From the NCBI GenBank assembly GCA_024449915.1, contig JAMZAV010000004.1, positions 620,001-684,000 of the forward strand: 64,000 nucleotides of DNA, read 5' to 3'. Shown piece by piece: positions 11,794 to 22,668 of this stretch. The DNA comes from Sweltsa coloradensis (lineage: Eukaryota; Arthropoda; Insecta; Plecoptera; Chloroperlidae). A program made the translations under genes and the position numbers. Position 1 is the stretch's first letter. Each line of letters begins with the position of its first letter. A model generated the notes under the pieces. That model saw only the letters and a program-made list of their open reading frames with translations. It was not told the origin of the DNA and ran no database searches.

Positions 11794-12587
11794 TCCCGAC
11801 TCGGCGCGCCACTAGCAACAACATCCTTGTAGCCGACAAAGAAGTTCACAGGGAAACTTCTTTATCTACTTTGGTCCAGTTCCATGCCCACTGCCCAGAA
11901 CTTACGTTTGTTTCACCACTGACGCCTGTGTTAATTTCGGGAAGTAGATTGTTGTCACAGTATTTGATGTATTGGTAAAATTTATCTACAAATGGCATAA
12001 AAGATTTAATTATTGACTAGAAAATGCAAAGGCATACCATAGGAATATGTTAATACTTAATATAAAATAATAATATACACCCATAAACAGTGCAATGTTT
12101 GATTTATGGTATTTAATATTATCCTTTGGTCGCACTAGTGCGCACCGAATCGTCACTTGTTTTTTTTATTTGCTAAGTTTTATAATGTTATTCAAGTGAA
12201 GATCAACAACATTGACATCCCTGCACTTGCCGAGTGAATGCCAATGGAAAACACAATGTTTTAGTTATTGCATAACAAGCTTGTTGCGACTTACCATGTG
12301 AATAAAAGCTGCTGGTCAAAGTTAAAAAAGTGAGGTGTGTCAAGTATTTAAGTATATTTTATAACATACTTAAAATGTAGCGTACTCGAAATATTCCTGC
12401 GGCCATAACTCGATGTCTCCCTATAATGGTGTAAGTAAATACATATGCATAACACTTTTCTAACAAACTATTCATGTAGTCCCTTGGCAAAGAAGTCCAT
12501 GATGAGATGACCGTACTATTATTGTAATGAAAAGTTCATTATAATATGTTTGTAAAACATAGACTTTTAATTATGTATATTAATTTT
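11794..12587. other. Intergenic, nothing recognised
   Basis: No gene or repeat structure could be supported here. Confidence 0.45.
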
Positions 12588-12812
12588 TGACATTTTTATT
12601 TATGGGGTTGTTTTCTAGCGGCGGTATTTAACGATTGACGATATTTGTATGTATATATATCTCTTGTATTTATGTAAGATATAATGTATAACTTAATATC
12701 ATATTTCAAGTCCTGAAGAAGAAGACAAAATGGTCTTTGAAACGTCGACAGAAAAATACCATCAAAAGTTGAATACCGCCGCTACAAAACAACCCAATAA
12801 ATAAAAATGTCA
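12588..12812. mobile_element. TIR element with hammerhead-like motif
   Basis: TGACATTTTTATTTATGGGG..TTGTTTTCTAGCGGCGGTATT (12588-12629) is mirrored by AATACCGCCGCTACAAAACA..AATAAATAAAAATGTCA (ending 12812). Between them 12713-12749 reads CTGAAGA, a short stem AAGAC/GTCTT with loop AAAATG, then GAAACGTCG. That spacing looks like the CUGANGA-stem II-GAAA core of hammerhead ribozymes reported in Penelope-like retroelement repeats. Cleavage competence is not shown. Confidence 0.5.
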
Positions 12813-13037
12813 TCAACGGGTAGCGAGACATTTAAAAGTTTTATATTAATTTTATTTATTTTGGTTAAACATGAAATAATATCTGTACAAATATACATTT
12901 GGCAACTGAATATTCAATAGTACTTGAACAAGAACGTTCCTATTTTTAAATAGGTAGGTATCACACCAAAATGTTTAACTTCAATGTATTTTGTATTTCA
13001 GCAATAGATTTCTTCATCTGAGTTGGAAGAAAAAATA

Positions 13038-13043
13038 TTTATT
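13038..13043 (-). terminator. Candidate poly(A) signal of gene A
   Basis: AATAAA on the - strand (TTTATT on +), 64 nt past the gene A stop codon. Position and hexamer are canonical; cleavage site not determined. Confidence 0.5.
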
Positions 13044-13106
13044 ATAATCAAAGGGTTTATAAAGTTTAAATGTTTTGTCTTATTTCTTACACTTTCTTCT
13101 GATGTT

Positions 13107-15351
13107 TTACAGTACACTAAACGGGTTCCATGTGGAAACATGCTTTTGAACATTTCCGTCCGTCGTTTTGGTGTCTCCGAAATCTCGAGCTACCTTGATT
13201 GAAGATGGATTGACAGTGGTCGTCACCTTTAAAGCCTCTTTTGTGTTATCAACAGTATTTTCTTTCTTCACTTCTTTGGATTCACTTGCAGAGCTTACAT
13301 TAGAAAATTTTTGTTTATGCGATACAATATGCATGGGAATAGTAGCATGCTTGTTTGCATTGGCATTTATTTTTTTCTCTTTGTACGACATGATATGCGT
13401 TGGAATTGTCGGCTTTTGTGAATTGGGATCAATTTTTGCCCCATCTTTCGACACAATTGGCACTGGAATACTTGCATGCTTTTGAGTATTAACATCCATT
13501 TTCTTTTCTTCTTTTGACACACTATGCATTGGAATAACGGTTGGCTTTTGTGCATTAGCATCTAATTTTTTTTCTTCTTCAGACACAATTTTCAGTGGAA
13601 CACTTGCATGCAATTGTGCATTGACATCTATTTTCCTCTCTTTTTGAAACACTATTTTCTTCGGAATAATCGCGTTCTTGTATCCATTGTCATCTATTTT
13701 ATCTTCACCAGCCACACGTCCACTCACTTCCTCGGGCAACTCATCATCTAGGTCGTCTCCATTCAGCCCCTGTCTGCTACTGGTTCATCGTCTGGATATT
13801 GATCGTCATCTTCACCAAAGTCCTCGCGTTCTCTTCCAGAAGGAGCTTCATCATCTAGAGGTTCTTCGTCATACTGTTCATCCTCATCTTCCGTAAAAAA
13901 CATGGGCTCGTCAGTTCGTTTATCATTGATTGGTACGTCTTCTTCTTTGTCGGGATAATACTCCGCCCGAGGATCTTCGTCGTCAATCGTCGTAGAGCTC
14001 TTTGCAAGTACTTTTTGTCGATGCCTGTTTGCTTGTGTGACAATATTTGCAGATTGTTCATCATCATCATTGACCTTAGAATCTTCATTCTTTGAGTTGT
14101 TTTTCATTCCACTTTCCTCACCAATTCTCATGACTTTAGAACTCACAACCTTATTCTGAAGCTTATTGCATTTGGTGCCGTTTGCACATTTTTTATCATC
14201 ACTATCATCAATCTGTAGGATAATAAGCTGCAATTTCGATGATTCACCTGCTGGTACTTCATTCTCATTAGATATCTTTCTCAGGATCGCTATGGTTTTG
14301 TCTAAAGCATCCTTGGTGATACTTTTCTCATCAGTGAGATAATCGTCAGAAATAGCTTCACTTGTTGCTGCTACAGTGCTCTGGTCTTCAGTATTCTCAT
14401 CCTTCGACCTCACTTGTTGCTGCTACAGTGATCTGGTCTTCAGTATTCTCATCCTTGGCTTCACTTGTTGCTGCTACAGTGATCTGGTCTTCAGTATTCT
14501 CATCCTTGGCTTCACTTGTTGCTGCTACAGTGATCTGGTCTTCAGTATTCTCATCCTCGACTTCACTTGTTGCTGCTACAGTGCTCTGGTCTTCAGCATT
14601 CTCATATTTGGTTTCACTTGTTGCTGCTACAGTGATCTGGTCTTCAGCATTCTCATATTTGGTTTCACTTGTTGCTGCTACAGTGATCTGGTCTTCAGCA
14701 TTCTCATCCTCGACTTCACTTGTTGCTGCTACAGTGATCTGGTCTTCAGTATTTATATCTTCGACTTCATTTGTTGCTGCTACAGTGAGCTGGTCTTCAG
14801 TATTCACATCCTCGACTTCACTTGTTGCTGCTACAGTGATCTGGTCTTCAGTATTCACATCCTTGACTTCACTTGTTGCTGCTACAGTGAGCTGGTCTTC
14901 AGTATTCACATCCTCGACTTCACTTGTTGCTGTTTCAGTGAGCTGGTCTTCAGTATTATCATCCTCGACTTCACTTGTTTCTGCTACAGTGATCTGGTCA
15001 TCAGTATTCTCATCCTTAACTTCACTTGTTGCTGCTACAGTGATCTGGTTTTCAGTATTCACATCCTCGACTTCACTTGTTGCTGCTACAGTGATCTGGT
15101 CTTCATTATTCACATCCTCGCCTTCACTTGTTGCTGCTACATTGGTCTCATTCCCACGCTCGTTGTCCGTATTAAGTGTTCTCGTAGGTGGCGCTTTATG
15201 CTTCTCATCCTCTGTTCCTTCTTCAGGGTTTCCATCTGGTTGAACTGTAATTGGGTCTGCAGATGGGACGCGAGAATCCAGTATAGACGCTTCTGTAGGT
15301 GCCTTTGTTGGGCTCACCACAGATGCTGCGTCAATGGTATGTGTCTGTGCC
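13107..15351 (-). CDS. Gene A: secreted acidic repeat protein, long last exon (two frame breaks)
   Basis: Not recognised as a known family. On the - strand an acceptor TCATTCCAG precedes 15351. The first G completes the split AG codon of exon 2, giving R-AQTHTIDAASVVSPTKAP. The chain then has: a short lead; about 15 full copies of a 17-residue repeat, consensus TVAATSEVEDENTEDQI (14358-15153); a region rich in Asp/Glu (TEDEDEQYDEEPLDDE); and about five copies of a 22-23-residue Lys/Glu repeat (KIVSEEEKKLDANAQK type). It ends STWNPFSVL at 13107. The frame breaks near 14401-14410 (one extra base inside a repeat unit) and near 13767 (short G run), but the composition continues on both sides. About 745 residues if read through. 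With the signal-peptide exon at 19182-19273 it would be secreted. Hydrophilic, no membrane segment, no cysteine-rich domain, no enzyme motif. Function unknown; structural, salivary or adhesive roles are possible. Confidence 0.72.
13310..13670 (-). repeat. Coding repeat, ~22-23-residue unit x ~5 (gene A C-terminal part)
   Basis: Successive units carry IVS/SVS, then EEKK or KERK, D/N-x-N-x-Q, then IPMH/VPLK. Unit length is 66-69 nt with substitutions, so these copies are older than the 51-bp array. Confidence 0.7.
14358..15153 (-). repeat. 51-bp coding minisatellite (gene A)
   Basis: About 15 full units plus a partial one, coding TVAATSE(V/A/T)(E/K)(D/Y)(E/V)N(T/A)EDQ(I/L/S). On the + strand each unit shows cacttgttgctgctacagtg. 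Several neighbouring units are almost identical, indicating recent unequal exchange. Unit length is a multiple of three, so copy number can change without loss of frame. All six frames stay open across it, which creates shadow frames on the + strand. Confidence 0.92.
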
Positions 15352-16862
15352 CTGGAATGATGATTGTTTTGTTGTAAATATTAACCTTTCTATGAATGTC
15401 ATTTAAAAATTACTGGTCCTGAAGTTATTCCTAAAGTTATTTCTAAAACTTTTTTCCTTTTGATATGTGTGACTATTTTATTGTCAGTGCTGATTAAATC
15501 CGCCAAATATCCAAAACCAATCGATACGATTCCTTAACTTCATTTATATGTTCTATTAAATTTTCAATTCAATGCAATGTATTATTATTCAATTGTGATA
15601 TTAATACATTTGATCCGTTTGTCGCCTCTTTTAATTCTGTATTTATTTTGATGTCGCCTCACTAGGCATACTGTAAACCATGGTGTTCTAAGGGTAGTAG
15701 ACCTACTATTTAAACTCCATGGTTTAACCATGATAGGGCAAAGAGGGTATGGACATGTCCATAAGCCTACACTGGCCGACGAATTTCCCTATACCTAATC
15801 GTCATAATCTTGTGCAGGAGTCATGAGAGTGTGACGATTGTATGTTATTTTGACACTTTAATTGTGTTTGACAATAGTTGAAAATAAGTTGGATTTTGTT
15901 GAATTTTGATTATGTTTATCTCATCAAATTCATCTGGTATCAAACTTTTTACTCAAAAATGACTTGATCATCGGTTTAATGAGCTCCGAACATTTTTTTA
16001 ACATTGTTAAAATTTCCTTTTAAAAATCGCATAATCGTCCAATTATCGAAATTCTAAGTTCATTTTTGGTCACTTCTTGACCTATAATTTTTCGTAAAAT
16101 AATTTCAATGTGGAGGTTGTGAACAAAAGTTATGCGCATGTTGCAGTCAGAGAACATGTTAACATTTCAGATAATTGTGTCTTACTCAAGCTGAGGAAAT
16201 TTTCCACGAATCACCCTTGTTGGCTTATTTACGTTCATCAGTACAGTAACTTTAAAAATAAATGAAAATGTGCTCTGATCGCAACAAACGCACGTTCTAA
16301 CTTGTCATTTTGTTGCAAACCACAGCCAAAGTGATCCAGAACCAGAATAAACTCGTGCATTCTGCATTAAAAACCGATTTGTTCGAGTGCATCCTAAAAT
16401 TTATTCCAAAATATCCTAGAAAAGAGTAAGTCAGTCTTCTGAGAAATCAAATTAAATTGTTGAATTTTTTGGTAACACTATTACTACTTTTATGAACGAT
16501 TTTCGGCGCTTAGTTGTGATAAGTATACGATTGGTACTTCTGACATTTTTATTATATATTAAACGCACCTTTTTCTTTGCAATGTGGTATTAAGAATATG
16601 TATCTGTAATACCTTCGCATTTTACAATGTCATACATTTTCTGGTCCCTAATTACGGTATCTGTACCGCCATAAAAAAAATCGTAGAACTCAAGATATGA
16701 AAGTAAAACATTTCAAACTATATCTCATTGCATAGTCAAAAATAGTAGGCTTAAAATATGAGTTTTCCAAATCGTATATTTTTTGTTGTTAACCTAGCAC
16801 TCAAACCCGTCCTTCTACGTAGCAATAGGGGTAATATTATGCATCAACCCAAAATATTATTA
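15352..16862. other. Gene A intron 2 (distal part), nothing recognised
   Basis: Lies between the long exon (15351) and exon 2 (19182) of gene A. A+T-rich, no coding or RNA signal found. The intron also contains the mobile elements at 16863-17482 and 17600-19026. Confidence 0.5.
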
Positions 16863-17482
16863 CTAGGAAAACGCTTAAGTCCCGCCGCGTTGTTGGATGA
16901 GCGTAATTGGTGCATTGAGCTGCCATGTGTTATGCGGATTTTCTGTTGTTCTGTGAAAAAATCAGAACTTTGTTGAATTTTTTTTTTTTTAATTAAATCA
17001 AATTAAATAAAAAATTAACTTAATTTTTTTAAATTAATTGTAATTTAAGAAAAGGAAAAAATCGTAATATTGAAATTTTCATAAGAAATAATTATTCGAT
17101 TGCGCACAAATTTTACACGAATATATTAATTCTTAAAATTAAGGTTCTGTGAAAAAATCATTAAAATCGGATAAAGCATGTAGGTGTTATAAGTCGAAGA
17201 AATTTTTAAAAAAAACGAAAAAAATCGTAAAATTGCGATTTCCATAAGAAATAATTTTTCGATTGCGCTCAAAAAGGTGGCAGTTCTTAGTTCAGAGATT
17301 TCGAAGGCATCCATAAAATTTCATCGCAATCGGAGTATCGGTTTAGCCGGAATCGTGTTAACAGACAGACAAAAATACAAAAAAAAAAAGAAAGAAAGAA
17401 AGAAAGAAAAAAAAAAACATTCCGGATTTTTTCTCCAGTGTAGTGAAATGGAATCTTCGCTTCGCTCGCTACGCTCATCCAA
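16863..17482 (+). mobile_element. Helentron/HINE-like element, family B copy 1
   Basis: Starts CTAGGAAAACGCTTAAGTCC. TTGGATGAGCGTA lies 28 nt in, and its exact inverse TACGCTCATCCAA closes the element. The body has tandem units around ttctgtgaaaaaatcattacaatcggataaagcatgtagg, a microsatellite-like A/G run near 17380-17420 and gcttcgctcgctacgctc near the end. No protein. Related copies at 17644, 41282, 53297 and 56191. Confidence 0.62.
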
Positions 17483-17599
17483 AATGTTATTAAGACTTCT
17501 CTCAGAAGGCTTATCAATTCTCTTAACTCCATAACTACGTTTTTGTTTTGTTTTTTTGTGCCTATTTTGGAACTTGAAAGACGTATTTATGAGCTTTAA

Positions 17600-19026
17600 G
17601 GGGCTGTTACCACCAAAAACTATTTTTTACAACATATTCTACACTAGGAAAACGCTTAAGTCCCGCCGCGTTGTTGGATGAGCGTAATTGGTGCATTGAG
17701 CTGCCATGTGTTACGCGGATTTTCTGTTGTTCTGTGAAAAAATCATTACTTAGTCGAAGATTTTTTTTTAATTAAATTAAATTAAATAAAAAAATAACTT
17801 AATTTTTTTAATAAATCGTAATTTTTAAAAAAGAAAAAAATCGTAAAATTGCAATATTCATAAGAAATAATTATTCGATTGCGAACAAATTTTACACAAA
17901 TATATTAATTTATAAAATTAAGGTTCTGTGAAAAAATCATTACAATAGGATAAAGCATGTACGTGTTATAGTCAAAGAATTGTTAAAAAAAAAAAGGCGT
18001 AAAATTTTTATTTTCATGAGAAATAGTTTTTCGATTGCGCTCAAATTTTCGCACAAATATCTTTAATTATGAAATTAAGGTTCTGCGAAAAAATCATTAC
18101 AATCGGATAAAGCATGTAGGTGTTATGAGTCGAAGAAAGTTTTAAAAGTCAAAAAAAAATCGTAAAATTGCGTTTTTTATGAGAAAAAATTTCCCGATTG
18201 CGCTCAAAAACGTGGCAGTTCTAAGTTCAGAGATTTCGAAGGCCTCCATGAAATTTCATCGCAATCGGAGTATCGGTTTAGCCGGAATCGTGTTAACAGA
18301 CACACAAAAATACAGAAAGAAAGAAGAAAAAAAAAAAACATTCCGGATTTTTTTCTCCAGTGTAGTGAAATGGAATCTTCGCTTCGCTCGCTACGCTCGC
18401 TACGCTCATCCAAAAATAATACTACAATTAAATGATAGTGTTTAAATAATTATATCTCGTATCTGTGATTTTACACGGTTTTTTTTAGCTTTTGATCCTG
18501 AAATTTGCAAAAATTTGCGTTTTGGTTAATTTCTTAAATCGTCTTTAACCTGCATATTTTTTTGTTCCACATAGATACTAGAGAATCATAGGCTTACTAA
18601 TCTAAAACGTCCCTTGAAAAATTGTGTCTTGAAACTGTGCACAAATAAGAGCCTACCTACACTCAAACAAGCACAATGCGTTCCGAAATAACCTTTCTTG
18701 GTAATCAGTATATTTTGACCGAACCACTTGCCCAAATCACAGAAACAAATCATCGAGGATTTATATAAAAGGTAGTCGAGGCCGTCAATGATGGAATATA
18801 TTTTTTGTGACCAAAATCCTCCAAGATCACGGGGCATAAAGATCGTCCCCATGTTTTTTCTCAGGGGAGATTTTTTGCCGATGGGGACCTAGCTCGAAAA
18901 TGATAAAGTTTGTAATTTTTTTCGGTTTTGGGTGGATTAAATATTTTGTTTATTACTTTGTAAATTTACAACTAGTTAACCTAAATTAAATATATTTATT
19001 TTACTTTAGCAAGTGATTACCTCTTT
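17600..19026 (-). mobile_element. TTAA-flanked element E1, split by a family B insertion
   Basis: TTAA at 17596-17599 and 19027-19030. Starts GGGGCTGTTACCACC, is interrupted at 17644-18413 by family B copy 2, then continues to a GGTAATCAC-type end (reverse strand). The sequence is related to 26600-27232 in reverse orientation (landmarks ctcccat..ggggac, ggaggattttg, gatactagag). Known: TTAA duplication is the hallmark of piggyBac-type insertion. No transposase is present. Confidence 0.5.
17644..18413 (+). mobile_element. Helentron/HINE-like element, family B copy 2 (nested)
   Basis: Same ends as copy 1 (CTAGGAAAACGC start, TACGCTCATCCAA end) with more internal tandem units. It sits inside element E1, whose sequence resumes directly after it, so it moved after E1 inserted. 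Confidence 0.65.
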
Positions 19027-19181
19027 TTAAGAGAGCAACTTGTCCAGTTCATACCAATCATGCTGCAGGAAAAGCTCATGCAAAAATGCCCTGTTTACTG
19101 GTTCGTTGCAAATGGCTTACCGGCATCGTATTATTTTAAAGTTACAAGCTAATATTCTTAAAATTGTTTTTGTATATTTAC

Positions 19182-19273
19182 CTTGTCTCCTGGAGGACTG
19201 CGAAGTTTACATTCATAGAAATCGGTTTTGATTGGACCAGGGTAGCGAATACTAGGAGAACCCCAATGGTCAC
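19182..19273 (-). CDS. Gene A exon 2: signal peptide core and mature N-terminus
   Basis: On the - strand acceptor AACAATTTCAG precedes 19273 and donor AAG|GTAAATA follows 19182. The 92-nt exon reads VTIGVLLVFATLVQSKPISM then NVNFAVLQET plus a split AG. The hydrophobic run followed by a small residue and Lys-Pro-Ile is a standard cleavable signal peptide end, with the cut likely after QS. Start phase is 0, since other phases give stops; the AG joins exactly to the G at 15351, so both splice ends agree with the long exon. The first exon with the ATG was not found with confidence. Length and plan match exon 2 of genes B and C. Confidence 0.7.
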
Positions 19274-20830
19274 CTGAAATTGTTTATTATAGACGACAAG
19301 ATTTATTAGAAGGTTCAATGATATTTTTTCACATAAATATCCATAATTTGTCAACAAGAAACCCTTGGATTATTTACCGAAAGCTTGTTCTAGAATACTC
19401 TGCAGTTACTTTATATTGGCATAACCAAAATCAGTGTTGAACATTGTATGTGTGTGCGCTCTTTATTGTTGGCTTGACAGCTATTTCTTTATGTCTAAAC
19501 ATCCCAATTCCCAACACTTTTGATATCTTCTCACATATGCCTATATTGGGAACATTTAGTATATTGTTTTAATTCTAAATAAAAATATATCTTTGCCATC
19601 GTTTTGAATTACAATTTCCCAAATACACACTGTTTCCTCTTGCACTCCTTGTTCCAATATTGTGTCAATTAAAAGAATATCTTGAAAGTTTGAAGTTAAA
19701 TGTAATTATTTAAAATAAAACATTTTTTAAGCTAAGCCGCGTATATTTTTAAATTAGATATATCAATATTTCAAAGCTACTCCAGCCTCTTTAGTCTTCA
19801 AGCCCAATGTTTCAACTTATTCTGTTTACAGTCATGTCTAAGTTAAAATATGTTTTATTAATAATGTTTACCCAGGTTAACGAGTGCTGTAACCAACAAA
19901 CATAGGCCTAATATAAATATGTTATGCTTCTAATCAAAATAAAATAATACTCCCTCTAATTCTAGATTTATTTTTACCATGACAGTAGCTTATTCTTTTG
20001 CGTAACACCGATCAAAATCACCCTTTACAATAACATGAAAACTGTGATTTTGCAAATCTCTGGAGTTTGAAGTTTTGGTGAATTTCTAGGAAGACGCTTT
20101 AATAAGTTTATTTGGTATGTTTTTCAAAAGTGTACTAGAGCATACTATACCAATTACTATCGTAAACATGACCCATTACAAAAAAAGTCTTAAAATTGTG
20201 AATTAATAACACAAAAAATGTACAAGTCGAAACTACACCCCTTCTTGGTAATCCTTATTGTAACTGAACCTAAAGTTACTAGATCTCATCATGTACCGCG
20301 TACTAAATAATCTTATATGAGCGCGCAGCCTAATAAATTCATCGGTTCTATAAGCAAATGTTCACCAGAACGTACAACATTGCCAAGGACGAGGGCCCGT
20401 GGAACTCGATTAGAGGAAGAGTGGCGTCCATACACAAAGTAAATCAAATGATAAATTACAGTATTGAATATCACATTTGCAGACACTGAGGTATTATTCT
20501 GTTGATAATGCGAATTCATAAAATAACATGCAAACTATTACAATATTATATTAATATGCCTGAAATCTATTTTGTCTAGATCCAGTTACGTTGACATTTG
20601 GAAGAGCCCACCGTAATTTTAATTTGCGAGTGTAGGTTCATATAGTACTCAATATGAAACGGGGGAATCTTTCCAGTGCGTATAACTGCACTAAAAGTCC
20701 AAATTACAGATATCAAACGCTGAGCCCGCTTCGCACATAAAACTTATCTCCTGCATGCATGTATTGGAGAAAAATACACAATGGCCCGTTTTTCATAAGA
20801 ATATTTAAATAAAAAAAAATAAAAAAAATC
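19274..20830. other. Upstream region of gene A; exon 1 and promoter not located
   Basis: Should hold gene A exon 1 on the - strand unless that lies farther right. One possibility is an ATG directly before GTAAAA near 19967, which would join in phase 0, but this is weak. No other feature supported. Confidence 0.35.
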
Positions 20831-21996
20831 GTATTTAGAGTCTACCCACTCAAGTCACAGAACTGATTTTCAGTGGAGGACATTAAATTTAAAGCCGATT
20901 AAGCCAACCTTGTAGGCGCCGACACCATCGACGAGCGAACAATGACCAACTAGAGACCTGCATATTTAAGTAGGAAACACCGATCAATCAAGCTGGACAC
21001 GATTCTACCCCCTGACAGCACCAGAATCATTAAGGCTAATTTGGAGCAACATTAGAATCTATTTAGTGGCGGCGAGGACGGCTCCAAAGTCACCGTTTAC
21101 AAATTCCTAAGCTAAGAACCGATGGACTTGAGTTTGAGTCCAAATCTGATGTTTAAAAAACTTCTAGAGTGGGAAATCGAACCCTGGATCTCCTGCATTG
21201 AAAGCAGAGACGCTATAACCACAAGACCAACGAACCAACGGTTTGTGACAGTACCCAAATAACCAAGCTAAAATATTTCGATGGTTCCCTGGAAATGTCA
21301 TTAATAACAGTTTGTCCGGCAGAAAGCTCATAAACAGAAATAAAATTTTACACGAGATCGAAAACAATCGTACGATTTTGATTAGAATTTTTTTTTATTA
21401 TTCCTAAATTCGTAGCATATCAAGTTCAAGGCTACAAAGGATCCTTGAAAATTTAATCAAGATCGGAGCAGCAGTTTGTCCGGGTGAGAGCGAACTATCA
21501 GACAAAACATGATTGTACTAAAACTGTACAACAAATTGTAAAAGTTCGATTTAAATTAGAAACATTTCTTCCGATTGTGTTCCAAAACCTGGCAGTTCTA
21601 ACTTCGAGATTTCGAAGGCCCCTTCATTACTATCACTAATTAGTAATTAGCCTTCATCAAGCATGTTGTTCTTATTCACTTCTGATTTTGACTTAATTCT
21701 ATCAGTTCTTATCTTAGGAATTTGTAAACGGTGAGTTTTGAGCCGTCCTAGCAAAGAGGCACATAATAGATTAAAAGTTGATCTGAATCGGCCTTGTTTA
21801 ATCTGCGGGTGTTCGCACTGTCCATACCACTGATTGCTATATTTCCTATTAAATTAATATCGATCTTTGGTTGGTTATCGCTCACTCGTCGATTGCGTCG
21901 GGGCCTATAGGGTTGGCTTGGTCACTTTCGTTTACTGTCCCCCACTGAAAATCAGTTATATGTGACTAAGCGGGTAGACTCTAAATACGTATTTAT
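20831..21996. mobile_element. 1.2-kb long inverted-repeat element with tRNA-like segment
   Basis: Left arm from CGTATTTAGAGTCTACCCACT..TTTCAGTGGAGGACATT, right arm ending CCCACTGAAAATCAG..GGGTAGACTCTAAATACG. Matching continues inward through the ggttggcttgg/ccaaccttgtaggc and ggctccaaagtcacc/ggtgagttttgagcc segments. A tRNA-like block (- strand, about 21238-21165: box A-like TGGTCTTGTGGTTATAGCG, box B-like GGTTCGATTTCCC) lies between. A single right arm is present at about 29660-29770. Confidence 0.55.
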
Positions 21997-22250
21997 AGGG
22001 AGTGTCGAAAATAGGCAACGAAGCTTCTTTCTCAACATATCAGCGAAGAAGAATAAGAAACAAAAATAAAACGTTTATTTTCATCGTTCAATTTAGTTTT
22101 TGGTGGAGGCGCCGGGTATTTGTATATTTCAAGTTTGCATGGGAATAATTCTAGCCCCGCCACTGAACAATTGGATCATTTAAAAGTAAAACATTTTATT
22201 TTGTATCATTCTTGTTGAAGGGCAGGTTGTGAGACACCCCCCCCCCCCCC

Positions 22251-22569
22251 CCATGACATTAAAATAATTAATATACTAGATTCTCAGGATGGCCACGAGA
22301 AGCGTGCATATTTGAAGCCATCTGAAGGGGGGAAACAGCCGTCTAAATGTACGTAAATTTGTGCATATTTATATACAGACAGCGGTGCTCGCCCATCCGC
22401 CAGTTATTTCCACACACACCCATACCATGGCGGGGCCCACAGTTATTTCCACACACACCCATACCATGGCGGGGCTCTTTTGCCCCTTCAAGATGGCTTT
22501 TAATTGGCACGCTGCGCTCGGGGTGAAGGATAGGAGACTGAGCGTACGCAAAACTTATTTATGTCATTG
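22251..22569. mobile_element. hAT-like MITE, second copy, flanked by poly-C
   Basis: Related to 9418-9760. It starts CCATGACATT and ends TTATGTCATTG-type, with runs of C on both sides (before 22251 and after 22569) that would be its 8-bp duplication. Carries an internal exact tandem duplication of cagttatttccacacacacc (22401 and 22440). Confidence 0.6.
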
Positions 22570-22668
22570 CCCCCCCCCCCCCCCCCCCGCTTCGCTGATT
22601 ATGAAATTTTAAGACAAATCAACATTTCAAGACGGTTTCTTAGCACCTTGATAACTCGCCTACTGCGC

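Noticed and set aside
13107..15351. CRISPR-like array from the regular 51-bp repeats
   Set aside because: Repeats are contiguous without unique spacers, in a coding exon of a eukaryote-type gene.
14376..15377. Long + strand open frames across 14.36-15.38 kb with repeated hydrophobic/Cys units
   Set aside because: They are mirror frames of the 51-bp coding repeat of gene A; the - strand frame has the acidic composition, splice acceptor and in-frame join to a signal-peptide exon.
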